In this document: positions 44,335 through 52,265 of the stretch, piece after piece
Layout of the letters: each line of letters begins with the position of its first letter
Position numbering within the stretch: the first letter of the stretch is position 1
Origin: Mesostigma viride
Lineage: Eukaryota; Streptophyta; Mesostigmatophyceae; Mesostigmatales; Mesostigmataceae
Assembly (NCBI GenBank): GCA_009746045.1
Contig: RPFO01000310.1
Location: 505,734 to 569,733 of the forward strand
DNA: 64,000 nt
Direction: 5' to 3'
Position numbers and translations under genes: made by a program
The notes under the pieces: generated by a model
Database searches by the model: none
What the model was told of the DNA's origin: nothing
Seen by the model: the letters and a program-made list of their open reading frames with translations, nothing else

Positions 44335-45611
44335 TGTACTCACTGGGCTGGAAGGCACTTCATTCCCGAGTTGGCATACCATGCCACCGCAAGAAAGCCA
44401 AGGGGCTGCCCAGGGCATGATTGATCTGGTTACCGTGCCGTTTAGCTTGGCCTCCAGCGTGTCCGTGAGCGTCCATGCCTTGGCGCCATACGTGAGCACC
44501 GTGAGGACCAGGAACTTGAGGAGCATGCGCTTGCGGTGCTCGCCGAGGACCTTCGAGTGCCAGTAGGTTTTGAGCGAACGATGCCGAGCCTGGGCAGGCC
44601 AGGCCGATACGGGTGTGACTCTGGACACATCAGCGGCGGTGTCAGGAAGCATGCTCCCCAGCAGTTTAAAGCGATCACGAAACGGGACCTCCGTCCCGTC
44701 TAGCAGCCGTGGCAGCGGCGGGCGACTGGAAGCCCCAATCACCATAGCCTCAGTTTTGACACTAATCTACAACCCCACCGCCCGCGCCTCCAAGCCCTGG
44801 CAGACAGTCCAAGCAGGTCTGAATGTGCTCGGGGCGCGCGATGAGGGTGGTGTCGTCCGCATAAATCAGGTCGGCCAGGCGGTAGCCAGTGCTAACCCCG
44901 CCGTGCTCTTTCTCGTTAAGGATGTCCAAGCCAGGCTCGAACCAGCAGTAAAAAAGAGCGCACGTGCCCGGCGCATGACGTGATCCACGACAATAATGAA
45001 CAGATATGATGACTGTAGGTGTAAGTTGGCGATGCCCTAGGATCCGGAGACGTCCGTCCTATAGTCAGCGAAAGTTGGTGCGAGAGGTCCCCAGTTCGAT
45101 TCCGGTCGGATTCATTTGCAGATCGCGTTTTTCCGCGTTTTCCGCGGACCGGCACTGAACGCAAATGGTTTTCACCTTTGCGGCGTGCCTGATCAGAAGA
45201 TACGGGGACAGGACACAACCTTGCCACACCCCGTGGTGAAGGGGGAATGGTGGGGTGGTGCCTTCCGCAGTCCGCACTACTGCCTGTGAGCCCTCATACA
45301 GTCGACGAATGGCAGCAATAAACGCTGACCAGTGGTACCCGATCCAGAGCTAGGATGGCCCAAAGAGCCTCCCAGAGGACCGTGTCAAAGGCCTTGATAT
45401 AGTCAACAAAAATGAAGACTAGCGGCAAACTGTCAGGGCAAAGGCAACGCACCTCCTCCATTGATCAACCGGCGCGCGACAAACACAGCCATGACAGTGT
45501 TACGACCACGACGGAAACCCATCTGAGACTCACCCAGGTGGGGGTCCATTGCGGCGCGGAGCCGGTGCAGCATCATGCACATGAAGACCTTCAGCGCGGC
45601 GCTCTGGAGGC
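44335..45611 (-). pseudogene. LINE-B copy 3, truncated, carrying SINE-2
   Basis: The minus strand encodes RT pieces matching copy 1: VDYIKAFDTVLWEALW (45365-45410), HHGVWQGCVLSPYL (about 45200-45240), then after the SINE-2 insertion DVLNEKEHGGVSTGYRLADL-type sequence, LEARAVGL, DGTEVPFRDRFKLLGS and VLTVLTYGAKAWTL. Both ends are truncated. Nucleotide identity to copy 1 is high, so this is a fairly young relic. Confidence 0.85.
45008..45197 (+). mobile_element. SINE-2, tRNA-like head, 190 bp
   Basis: Insertion in LINE-B copy 3 flanked by the direct repeat AGATA (45003-45007 and 45198-45202). It has a B-box GTTCGATTCC (45094-45103) and an A-box-like TAGTCAGCGAAAG (from 45062) 32 nt upstream. 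Potential acceptor arms TCCGTCC and GGTCGGA have one mismatch. The 3' part (GCGTTTTCCGCGGACCGGCA onward) recurs in reverse at 25254-25330. Best explained as a Pol III-transcribed SINE. Confidence 0.75.
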
Positions 45612-45735
45612 ATTAATTAATTATCCAATTATAGACCAGAGAGGTGAAATGGGAATTAATGAGTATTAGCGAATCCTAAATGACTCATCGGAAGGTGGTC
45701 ACTGACACACTGGTGTGATGAAGGTGACAGGGTGT
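45612..45735 (-). mobile_element. LINE-A 3'-end fragment
   Basis: Matches 12410-12475 and 12740-12830: AATTATAGACCAGAGAGGTG, GCGAATCCTAAATGA, and the GGTGRC...GGTGACAGG end. It lies next to a TTAATTAATTA tail. Confidence 0.7.
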
Positions 45736-45775
45736 AACGACTAAAAATGATCATCAGCATCATCCATAGTCCAAA

Positions 45776-45823
45776 TATGAAAGAAGATGATGGACAAGGC
45801 CAAGTGGGCCCCTGGAGGTCATA
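45776..45823 (+). pseudogene. LINE-B copy 4, 5' piece of LINE-C target
   Basis: AAGATGATGGACAAGGCCAA and GTGGGCCC match the end of the LINE-B frame (44043-44075). It ends at GGTCATA, where LINE-C begins. The matching downstream half starts at about 51463. Confidence 0.75.
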
Positions 45824-45839
45824 TATATATATTAAAAAT

Positions 45840-45875
45840 ATAATTACTTACAGCAGAGTGAAATCACTCAAACCA
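45840..45875 (-). promoter_or_regulatory. LINE-C 3'-terminal hairpin
   Basis: GAGTGA-AA-TCACTC (45856-45869), a perfect 6-bp stem, followed on the element strand by CTGCTGTAAGTAATTAT and an AT tail. The same hairpin and flank occur in a solo copy at 62654-62690. It is a likely recognition end for the element's RT. Confidence 0.6.
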
Positions 45876-45965
45876 AAGCAAACGCCCAGCTATAAACCTA
45901 TATACAGAGCCATGTCAAAGCTCTATACTACGATAAGACCAATGGAAACGCCTAACGGGAGGAAC

Positions 45966-48137
45966 CTAATAGCCCTGCTGCACCGCAAAATCAGCCCGCG
46001 TACGGCGGAGCATGATGTCAGCCATGGCCCGAGTCAGCGCCACCGACAAGCGCTGACGCCAATATGACGTCCAGGTCCGCGCCGACCATGGGGCCCGCTG
46101 GCCCTCCAGGTCCAGCCGGTCCTCCCGGAGCCGGCAACACTCCTTGAAGAAGGCGGAGGTCAGGGGCCCCATGGCCCCAAACTCCTCCAGGACAAAGGGC
46201 ACCACACGATGGTGCCCGACGTCGCCGTAGGCCAGGAGCTTGGCCCGCTCCGCCCGGTCCGCCGTGTAACCTGCCGTGAGGGAGGCCCCAGCCACGTGGC
46301 TAAGAGCCAAGGGCCGCGCCACCGAAACGTCAATAAGCAGATGCCGGCCACCCCCCTCAAAGTCCAGCACCACGATGTCAGGCCGGTGGTTGGGGGAATA
46401 GAAGGCAGCGCCATCCGCATCCTCGGACCGGATGTTCGCGTGGGGGAAAACCGACCGAATCATGGCGAGCACCACCGTCAGGAGGACAGTGTGCAAATAC
46501 AAATACCAATTCTGATTCTGTTGGCCCCCCATGCAGGCAAGGTAGTGAGTCCCCGTGGGATCCAGCGGCTGCCCACAGCTACCACAAGGCCGCCCGGCCG
46601 GAACAAGAGGCTGCGGGGCAAATAGCTGGTGCCGGAGCGCCACCGAGTAGTGGCTGGGAGCCAAGGCGAATGGGGGGGCCATGGGAAGAGCACGAAGGTA
46701 CGCCGAGCCCACACTCCGCAAGGAAAGCGAGAACAGCCACGCACGTCCCTGGGCGTTGAGGTCCGCGAAAAGAGCAATCCAATCAGCCGTGTGCAGAATA
46801 CCCGCGTAGGTTTTCTGGTGTTTATCGATGACGCGAGCAGGGAATGCGGCGGGAGATTGAACGGAGGCGACCGAGGGAGTGCCGCGAGGGAGGTGGCGCT
46901 GTACCGCCTGAGCGGCACGGACGGGAGAACAGGCCTGCTGGATCTCAGCATAGGCCTCCTGGATGGCGGTGACGAAGGGCAAAGGGCTGCTGGGGTCCAG
47001 GAGGTCAGGCGCTGCCGTTGCCAAAAGGGGCAGGAGCCGGCAGCTTTCCGCCCACGACTGAGCGACGGAGCCCAAAAAGGCTGCTGGGGCCAGCCGGGCG
47101 GCACGAGTCAGACCGCAGCCACCCATCCGTGCAGGCAGGGAGGCAATGCGAATAGCATGTGGCGGGAGGTCGGGGCCCGGGACCAGCTGCGCCAAGGCCG
47201 ACTGGATGCGTTCGTCGTGGCCCTCGGCGGCCAGCCGGACCTGAGACGGAAGAGCGCCCCGGAGCCAGTGAACGACGCGAGGGTGAGCGCAAAACCACAG
47301 AAGCAGACCCTTGGTCTGCGAATCATGAAGGCGCGCAATCAAGGGCAGTACCTCAGTGCGTGCCTCGAGGGCGGCCCGCAGAGCATCGATGACAAACGCG
47401 GGGTCGCCAACCGGAACGCCGAGGACATCCAACCCATGGAGGCGCTCGTCCCGGCCCAAGAGCTGGGGCGGAAAGCCGGAGCAATCACCTTGGGGCGAGT
47501 ACACCGCGCACTTGGCAAGGGTCAACTGGAGGTTGATGTCGGCCACCGCGGTCTGCAGTGCCAGCAGAGCCGCGGTGGTGTCCGGCACAGGGCCCAGCAG
47601 GTAGATATCATCCAAGTAGGCCTGAATAGCGACCGCCGGGTGGGCAGCATGGACCGCTTGGAGGCAACCCTGGAGGGGGGCGGCAAAGTACAGGGGTCCC
47701 AGGGGGTCCCCTTGCTGGGTGCCCGACCGCGACAGCAGGCCGCCGCGAGTGCCGTCCTCCATGATGTGAACCAGTTGGCCGGGCTGGCCGTAGCACACGG
47801 CTGTCCAAGCGTACAAGTCCTCGAAGGACTCCATGACGGCCGCAAACATGCTGGCGCGGGACAGACTGTTGAACGCGTTGTGGCAGTCGACCTTGACGAC
47901 AGCGTGGGTGGGGTGGGCCTCGAGGTAGGCCTGCACCGAATGGATGAGGATATCCGCCCCGCCTGGAGTCGTCACCCCCAGCTGGGCCGCCACCGAGGTC
48001 TCACCCGCTGCGAGGGGCGGGCAGAAAAAGGCACGGAGCTCGGGCGCCTTTTGGCGGCAGATCACTTTGCCCACGAGCTTGCGGAGCACCTCACCGCAGG
48101 CGATCGGGCGCACCTTGCCCTCGGGGGGGGCAAGACA
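45966..48137 (-). CDS. LINE-C RT core, CCHC finger and restriction-like endonuclease
   Basis: An open frame of over 700 codons. Counting from 48176: KVRPIACGEVLRKLVGKVIC (RT, about 21-40), VVKVDCHNAFNSL (about 93), SGTQQGDPLGPLYFA (about 148) and the catalytic box AYLDDIYLLG (about 182). The thumb region follows, then CGSC-x9-HYLAC (about 531-548) and the endonuclease motif HRPDIVVLDFEGGGRHLLID followed by VSVARP (about 604-630). This RT-finger-PD...D order is that of R2/NeSL/CRE-type LINEs, where the endonuclease nicks a chosen site for target-primed reverse transcription. The frame joins the upstream one through a C8 run at 48122-48129. Confidence 0.85.
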   Translation of the reverse strand, partial: CLAPPEGKVRPIACGEVLRKLVGKVICRQKAPELRAFFCPPLAAGETSVAAQLGVTTPGGADILIHSVQAYLEAHPTHAVVKVDCHNAFNSLSRASMFAAVMESFEDLYAWTAVCYGQPGQLVHIMEDGTRGGLLSRSGTQQGDPLGPLYFAAPLQGCLQAVHAAHPAVAIQAYLDDIYLLGPVPDTTAALLALQTAVADINLQLTLAKCAVYSPQGDCSGFPPQLLGRDERLHGLDVLGVPVGDPAFVIDALRAALEARTEVLPLIARLHDSQTKGLLLWFCAHPRVVHWLRGALPSQVRLAAEGHDERIQSALAQLVPGPDLPPHAIRIASLPARMGGCGLTRAARLAPAAFLGSVAQSWAESCRLLPLLATAAPDLLDPSSPLPFVTAIQEAYAEIQQACSPVRAAQAVQRHLPRGTPSVASVQSPAAFPARVIDKHQKTYAGILHTADWIALFADLNAQGRAWLFSLSLRSVGSAYLRALPMAPPFALAPSHYSVALRHQLFAPQPLVPAGRPCGSCGQPLDPTGTHYLACMGGQQNQNWYLYLHTVLLTVVLAMIRSVFPHANIRSEDADGAAFYSPNHRPDIVVLDFEGGGRHLLIDVSVARPLALSHVAGASLTAGYTADRAERAKLLAYGDVGHHRVVPFVLEEFGAMGPLTSAFFKECCRLREDRLDLEGQRAPWSARTWTSYWRQRLSVALTRAMADIMLRRTRADFAVQQGY

Positions 48138-49777
48138 CCCTTGAGCAGAGCGAGGAGGCGAGCGCCCGCTAACCACTCGCGCGCAGCGGGAGGAACGCGA
48201 CCAGCCGCCAGGTCAATGAGGGTGTCAAAGAGAATGTCCTCGCCCCCATGCCCCACCAGGACCTCCAAGTGCTCGTAGCGCCAGCCCGACGGCCCGGTAG
48301 AGGAAGCCCGCGGGACCTCACGCATCACCTCCAGGAAGCAGTCGCGGTCCAGCCGGAGGGGGGCCGGCAGGGGGTCCGGCACGGGCAGCTGGAATCCGGG
48401 CTCCGCAGGGTGAAGAGCCTCCAAGGCCGCCAGGGTAGCCGCATTGGCGGGGGCGAGCTTGGCCATTTCCAAGCGGGTCATGGCCCGGCTGAGCTGCCCC
48501 TCGCGGACGAGGCGGATGACGTCGGCGGCCACCCGCTCGAAGTTGACCTCCCCCGACAGCCGGGCCGTGCGCGGGGGCGGCACGCCAAACAGCCCCTCCC
48601 AGTCCCCCTGCAGAAAGCGTCGGCAACGGGCAATAACCGCACCCTGGAGGCCGCGCACACCACGCCCGAGAGGGGTGAGGAGCAGGCGGGGGGTCACCAT
48701 GTGCAGTTTAAAGCCCAGCGGGTCGTCCGGAGCGGCGTGCATGCGCCGGAGAGAAACGATTGCACATTGCGCGAAAAGGCTACGCGCGCGGTGGGGGAGG
48801 TCGGTCAGGGTAGACGTCGGGTTGATGGCGCATGCATCCCAGGGACCGTGTCAAGCCAACGCCAACTGGCCGAGTAGTCGGGCGGCGGGGGCTGGGAGCC
48901 GGGGGAGCCGAGGCGGGAGGGGGGAGGGGGCCGGGACTGCTGGCCGGTTGAGGGGCCGTTGAGCAACACAGGCGCGCGCGTGCTGAGCGCGCCCGTGAAT
49001 GGAGTACACCCGCTGGCAGTGAGCTTCCGGGCACCGGTAACAGCTCATGGCCTGCAGATCCGCCGCGCCGAGATCGGGGTGCACAGCGCGAAGGTGCTGG
49101 CAGAGGAGGTTACGGTTGTGGAACACACCCGCACACGGGGACCCCGTGGGAAGCAGCACGGCACACCGGTGAAGGCCGTCGGCGGGCGCTGAGTGGCGGG
49201 GAGCGGCGCCAGCAAAGGCAGGACGTGGGGCCTGCGGCGTCTCCCCAGCCGGGCCGGCAGGCGCGCGCACCACGACCCGACCAGCGCCCGGCAGGCCCGC
49301 CGGGGCCACGGAGGAGGCAGTGCCCACCGGGGAGACCCCCAGCGGAGGGGGATCGAGAACGCCGGCGCCCCTCCCAGGGGGACTCGCCAGCGCGCCCGCG
49401 ACCACCCCAGGCCCCGGCAACGAGGCCGGGGGCGGAGGCCGAGGGGTCGGGGAGGCAGCTGGCCCCGGGGCCCGGTGGGGACCCGGCAGGGGACCCAGCG
49501 AGACCGGGGGCGGGCCGAGAGGAAGCGCAGTCCCAGGGGGCGGCACAACAGCCCGGCACAACGGGCAGCGCGGCACGGAGTGGAGCAAGCTGCGCGCGAT
49601 GCACGCTTGATGGAATGTGTGGCCGCACGCGGGCAGGCGACACAAGCCATCCCCCGGCCGGAAGGGCTCAAGGCAGATGGCACAGGAGCCCGACTCGGGG
49701 TCGTCCCCCTCCAGAAGGGACCGGACATGAGGGGGGGCGGGTCCCAGCCGGCCTCCCAGCAACCCGGGAGGCGGCAA
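48130..49777 (-). CDS. LINE-C RING-H2, C2H2-like fingers and RT N-terminus
   Basis: One frame broken by a single TGA at 48852-48854. The RING-H2 finger lies at about residues 32-75 from 49777: CAICLEPF, then LPACGHTFHQACI, then CPLC, giving the full C-x2-C...C-x-H-x2-H-x2-C...C-x2-C pattern. After a Pro-rich linker come two Cys/His clusters (CAVLLPTGSPC...HLRAVH and CYRCPEAHC...HARAC), like the DNA-binding fingers before RT in R2-type elements. Past the TGA the frame gives AINPTSTLTDLPHRARSLFA, then the RT start (TGPSGWRYEHLEVLVGHGGE). A RING-H2 finger normally recruits ubiquitin-conjugating enzymes. Its presence here is unusual. Confidence 0.8.
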
Positions 49778-50300
49778 TCTGGGCGCGCGAGAGGATGCCG
49801 ACCGGTTGGTCAGCCGCGGGGTGCCATTCGTGCGGGATGCCTGCCAACTCCAGGATGTCGTGGAGGAAGGCAGAAACAGGCGTCCCCGCGGTTAGGGGCT
49901 GGGCGCGCCCGGCCGAGTCCACCAAGATGGCCTGGCCGCCCTGAACCGCGATGGGGGCCCCGAACTCCACACGCAGCATGGCGGCCTGCGCCAGGCTGAG
50001 GGAGGTGATGAGAAAGCCCCCACTGGCAACCGGGCCGGGAGGCGGGGCCTGGGCGTCCAAGAAGAGGCGAAGCTGCCGCGGGGACATGAGGCCCAGGTCG
50101 GCGCCGCCCGCGAGGTAGGCCGCCCGCACCGAGACCTGTGCGTCTCGAGCCACCGCCGTGACGAACTCGACCACCGCCTGACCCACCCGCTCGTCCAGGG
50201 AAAGCAGCTCTTCCTGCCGGGCGGCCGGGAGATGCCACGGCAGCCGGCAGCCGGCGTGATATCCTTCCAAGACATACCCCCAAAGAGTCGAGGCCGTCAC
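49668..50300 (-). CDS. LINE-C middle region, function unclear
   Basis: Frame from about 50300: TASTLWGYVLEGYHAGCRLP, LLSLDERVGQAVVEFVTAVA, AAYLAGGADLGLMSPRQLRL, GGFLITSLSLAQAAMLRVEF and GAPIAVQGG, ending LAGIPHEWHP. The pattern (helix, then a GG..LxxxSLA..... .PIxV strand, then a late His) is reminiscent of an OTU-type cysteine protease, known from some other LINEs. I cannot find a clear catalytic Cys motif, so this is only a suggestion. It joins flanking frames by one-base shifts at C runs. Confidence 0.45.
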   Translation of the reverse strand: MTASTLWGYVLEGYHAGCRLPWHLPAARQEELLSLDERVGQAVVEFVTAVARDAQVSVRAAYLAGGADLGLMSPRQLRLFLDAQAPPPGPVASGGFLITSLSLAQAAMLRVEFGAPIAVQGGQAILVDSAGRAQPLTAGTPVSAFLHDILELAGIPHEWHPAADQPVGILSRAQIAASRVAGRPAGTRPPSCPVPSGGGRPRVGLLCHLP

Positions 50301-51123
50301 CGGGGGGCGGCGGAAAGAAATGTCGCCCGCACCTGCGCAACTAGGGCCAGGAAGGCCGGGGGCCTAGGGAGCGAGGGGAAGGCGGCCTGGAGCCCGACCG
50401 CGTCCAGCAACAAAGGGCAGTACGCCCAAGAAAAGGTGGCGCGGCCCACCACGCCGACAATGTGCGAGGGCGGCCACGAGGTGAACGCGTGGGCCCGGGG
50501 GCCGCCGTCCCACGCGGCAAGGACGGGGGTGGCGGCTGGGTGGCCAACCGCGGCCGGGGGAAGGGAGGCCAGAGCGTCGGGGAGCGAGGGGCCGGGGGCG
50601 GGCGCCGGGGTCGCCAGGCCCGCCGGGGGTCGGCCGGGCTCAGCCCAGGCGACAGCGCCGCGCCCCCGTCGGCGGGGCCAGGCGACGGGTGGGGCCCCGG
50701 GGCCGAGGGCGCCAGGGCCCGAGCAACGGCGGCCCCATCGGGCAGGCCACGGCCCGCCCCGAGGGCCTCGGCAGGGGGGCACACGGGGCAGGGGGCCGGA
50801 GCACCCAGCGGGGAGGGCAGCCCGGGGGCCCGCCGGGGGGGACAGCGCGGGCACGTCCAGGAGCCCGGCGGGACCCGGTAGAGCCGGGGAGTAAGACACT
50901 GCAAGTGCCACCCGGAATTGCAAGCATCACAAACTAACATGTGGTGCCCGCGGTGCCCGCTCCGGCAGACCTCGCAGACCAAGGAGGGGGAGACCGGGGC
51001 GCCCGAGCCCCCCGCAGCCGGGTCGCCCACCTCCGCAAGAAGGGCCGCAAGCCGAGAGGACCGCCGAGGCGCCAACCGGGGAGCGGGGGAGCCGTTGGGC
51101 GAAGGGGGTCGTGGGTCGTCCAT
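50297..51123 (-). CDS. LINE-C N-terminus with PHD finger
   Basis: ATG at 51123 opens MDDPRPPSPNGSPAPRLAPR. At about residues 50-97 is a complete C4HC3 PHD finger: CEVC, CDAC, GWHLQC and SWTCPRC, with the Trp two residues before the last CxxC pair, typical of histone-tail readers. A Pro/Ala/Gly-rich linker follows, and the frame shifts to the one ending at 50297 (AWDGGPRAHAFTSWPPSHIV, PAFLALVAQVRATFL). A PHD finger could tether the element's machinery to chromatin. That role is inferred. Confidence 0.75.
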
Positions 51124-51238
51124 GAACAATCAGGGCAGGCGTGGCAGCCACCGAGGGGGGGGCCGGGGGGTGTGGGGGGCGGAGCCCCCCACGCGGGGGG
51201 TTTGGGGGGCGGCAGCCCCCCAACGCGCTGCGGTCGCG

Positions 51239-51451
51239 GTACCGCCTGCCGTCCGGCACTTTGAAGCCCGCCGGTGCTATAATTCCTATCGTCCACGCAT
51301 GTTTTCCCCTGCCTCAAACCGCACGTTGCATTGAAATCTGGAGCCCAAAATTCACTGAAAACGTGTGCCAGCCGGTAGCAAACTGGGCCAAGCTGCCACG
51401 GAATGGTGGTACCGCCTGCCGTCCGGCACTTTGAAGCCCGCCGGTGCTATA
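51239..51451. repeat. 43-bp direct repeats in LINE-C 5' region
   Basis: The copies at 51239-51281 and 51409-51451 are identical over about 43 bp (GTACCGCCTGCCGTCCGGCA onward through GCCGGTGCTATA). They flank 127 bp. They lie at the extreme 5' end of LINE-C and may be repeated promoter or UTR units. Confidence 0.85.
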
Positions 51452-51462
51452 TAACATTATAT

Positions 51463-51737
51463 ATATGGAGGACAACGAGCCGCCCCCTGTGGGGAAGCGC
51501 CCGCGTGTGCAAACCCGCGGGAGGCATGCACGCTAGACAGCTCCCCTAGGGTAGCGTGATGTTGTTTAGATAGATGTTGTAGTTAGTGATGTTGTTAGAT
51601 AGATGTTGTAGGTAGCTGATGTAGATAGATCTAAAGACCGGTAGGACTGTTTGCACCCATCCATCCATCGGGGTTAATTCTCCGTGACTCCCCAACCGGA
51701 GCACGAGTCTAATTAATTAGTTAATTAATTAAATATG
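51463..51737 (+). pseudogene. LINE-B copy 4, 3' piece, with hairpin and tail
   Basis: Continues the target frame with GAGGACAACGAGCCGCCCCC and GGGAAGCGCCCGCGTGTGCA. The LINE-B 3' UTR, a hairpin variant (CTCC/GGAG arms, about 51690-51703) and a TTAA-type tail follow. Together with 45776-45823 it marks the LINE-C insertion site. Confidence 0.8.
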
Positions 51738-52265
51738 AAAGATCTTTTACCTGGGTTGCTTTCCTGAGTCACAGGTCTTCAAGTATCCAGGCAACGTTGA
51801 GATGGAGATTCCACAGCACGTGATTTAGGGAACCACACCCCTTGTAGACACAAAGAAAAGCTTGTGCCTAGACGACTTCTGTGGAACTGAGAGTAGTCTA
51901 GTATCAAAGGGCTCTTATGAATGGACAACAAAGACAAGCTTTATTATACCATTAATTAATTAATTAATTATCAACATCACTCCGTTGGGAGTCAATGTAG
52001 CACATATCCCTGAGAAGGGGCATATGGCTATTCTAGGCTATTCTAGGCTATTCTAGGCTATTCTAGGCTACTTCCTGCAAGAGTGGAATGTAAGCAGCAC
52101 TTGCTCTAGGTGCCTCAAGGGCACCGGCACCCTCATGATCTTCACACTATGCCCAGCTAAGGGGGAGTATGTCATGTGGGGGAAGATCATCATGGCTATA
52201 CAAGAGCTAGGGCATGGCTTCTCGACAGAGAGCATCTCTCTGCATGGCATAGCATGGCTAAATTC
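51738..52265. other. spacer with LINE-B tail and TAGGCTATTC repeat
   Basis: A minus-strand LINE-B 3' end lies at 51951-52010 (ATTA tail, hairpin ACTCC-GTTG-GGAGT at 51979-51992, ATGTAGCACATAT). Five tandem copies of the 11-mer CTAGGCTATTC follow at 52027-52074. No gene seen. Confidence 0.6.

Larger units (their letters stand above)
45824..51462 (-). mobile_element. LINE-C, restriction-endonuclease-type LINE, 5.6 kb
   Basis: A complete-looking element inserted in LINE-B copy 4, with AT runs at both junctions. From 5' to 3' it has: direct repeats in the 5' region; a PHD finger; a region of unclear function; a RING-H2 finger; C2H2-like fingers; RT; a CCHC finger; a PD-D endonuclease; and a 3' hairpin (GAGTGA-AA-TCACTC at 45856-45869) with an AT tail. 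The two ends are fixed by the interrupted target. Several frames are offset by single bases at C homopolymers. Confidence 0.8.

Noticed and set aside
46629-48278. 549-codon plus-strand frame
   Set aside because: Antisense shadow of the LINE-C RT frame in GC-rich DNA. No domain of its own.
49193-49999. Long plus-strand Arg/Gly/Pro-rich frames
   Set aside because: Antisense shadows of the RING-containing LINE-C frame.
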